Positions 63,803 through 64,000 of a stretch of DNA of 64,000 bases are shown one piece after another. Origin of the DNA: Symmachiella dynata (lineage in GTDB: Bacteria > Planctomycetota > Planctomycetia > Planctomycetales > Planctomycetaceae); NCBI RefSeq assembly GCF_007747995.1, contig NZ_CP036276.1:6500001-6564000 (forward strand). The letters are read 5' to 3'. Position numbers and translations under genes: made by a program. Every line of letters starts with the position of its first letter. Within the stretch, counting starts at the first letter, position 1. The notes below the pieces were generated by a model, which saw only the letters and a list, made by a program, of their open reading frames with translations, searched no databases and had not been told where the DNA came from.

Positions 63803-64000
63803 CTACACAGTGTCGTTGTCTTGCAAAGCAGATTCAAAGGCGGTCCAGAAACTGTGGTCGCGGGCGTATTGATCGGGTGGCGTTTGATTTTTGAAAGACT
63901 CAAGCGATTCGAGCGCCTTGCGGGCTTTATTCAAATAGGAATAGTCAGAACTGGCCATCGGATTGACGAAGTCCGCATCCCCCGGTTCGGAGCGACCGAG
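63803..64000 (-). CDS. C-terminal end of a gene cut by the window edge
   Basis: The last 65 codons of a minus-strand gene end at a TAG at 63803-63805. The visible peptide includes DADFVNPMASSDYSYLNKARKALESL and ends SALQDNDTV. It is mainly helical and no domain is recognisable. It overlaps the right edge, so its start lies beyond the window. It lies 24 bases before the 121-residue gene. Confidence 0.6.
   Translation of the reverse strand, partial: LGRSEPGDADFVNPMASSDYSYLNKARKALESLESFKNQTPPDQYARDHSFWTAFESALQDNDTV

Overview
The window looks like chromosomal DNA of a planctomycete (order Planctomycetales), with moderately high GC by eye. The evidence is the gene mix rather than any single marker. 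There are two DUF1080 (3-keto-disaccharide hydrolase-type) secreted proteins, a Tat-exported Gfo/Idh/MocA oxidoreductase, a PQQ-type beta-propeller protein, two membrane-anchored Ser/Thr kinases, a CehA/McbA metallohydrolase, a secreted sialidase-like protein, leucine-rich-repeat proteins and a Lys/Ala-rich histone-H1-like protein. No rRNA, tRNA, CRISPR array, phage module or insertion sequence was found. It reads as core chromosome with a few lineage-specific genes.

Layout. 1-6100: a ComM/YifB ATPase cut by the left edge, a small membrane protein, a secreted alpha/beta-hydrolase-like protein without the usual nucleophile serine, and a Ser/Thr kinase. 6.5-11.8 kb: an AI-2E-type membrane protein facing an oligopeptide-type ABC operon (lipoprotein binding protein, two permeases, no ATPases). 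12-18.7 kb: a nucleotidyltransferase-like protein, then nadB, an SDR and mqnD on the minus strand, and a divergent PMT-like membrane glycosyltransferase. 18.7-38.7 kb: mostly minus-strand genes, including a PIG-L deacetylase, a YHS-like protein, a PhoB-type regulator, DUF1080, LRR and repeat-containing secreted proteins, a HerA-like ATPase, Nudix, methyltransferase, class IV aminotransferase, a coiled-coil protein, a CheY-like regulator and an M24 peptidase. A DUF1330 protein and a J-domain/LRR fusion are on the plus strand. 39-45.4 kb: a Reg_prop propeller protein, a CehA/McbA protein and a fused AroD/AroE-like protein. 45.4-64 kb: a hydrolase, a second kinase, ilvB without ilvN, the H1-like protein, Gfo/Idh/MocA, a PQQ propeller, an ABC-F ATPase, gamma-glutamyltransferase, DUF1080, a lipoprotein, a sialidase and an edge gene pair.

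How the parts fit: primary metabolism (NAD, menaquinone by the futalosine route, branched-chain amino acids, possibly shikimate) is interleaved with exported proteins for sugar, sialic-acid or peptide scavenging and with signalling proteins (two kinases and two response regulators, no histidine kinase).

Most interesting signals: (1) a bifunctional AroD-AroE-like fusion whose two active sites both look altered; (2) a REP/BIME-like family of 23-nt palindromic units, five copies at three intergenic sites; (3) a second 121-bp intergenic repeat present twice, alignable without gaps at about 78 percent identity, with conserved hairpins; (4) a J-domain/LRR fusion and a HerA-like ATPase with a coiled-coil tail and a small upstream partner.
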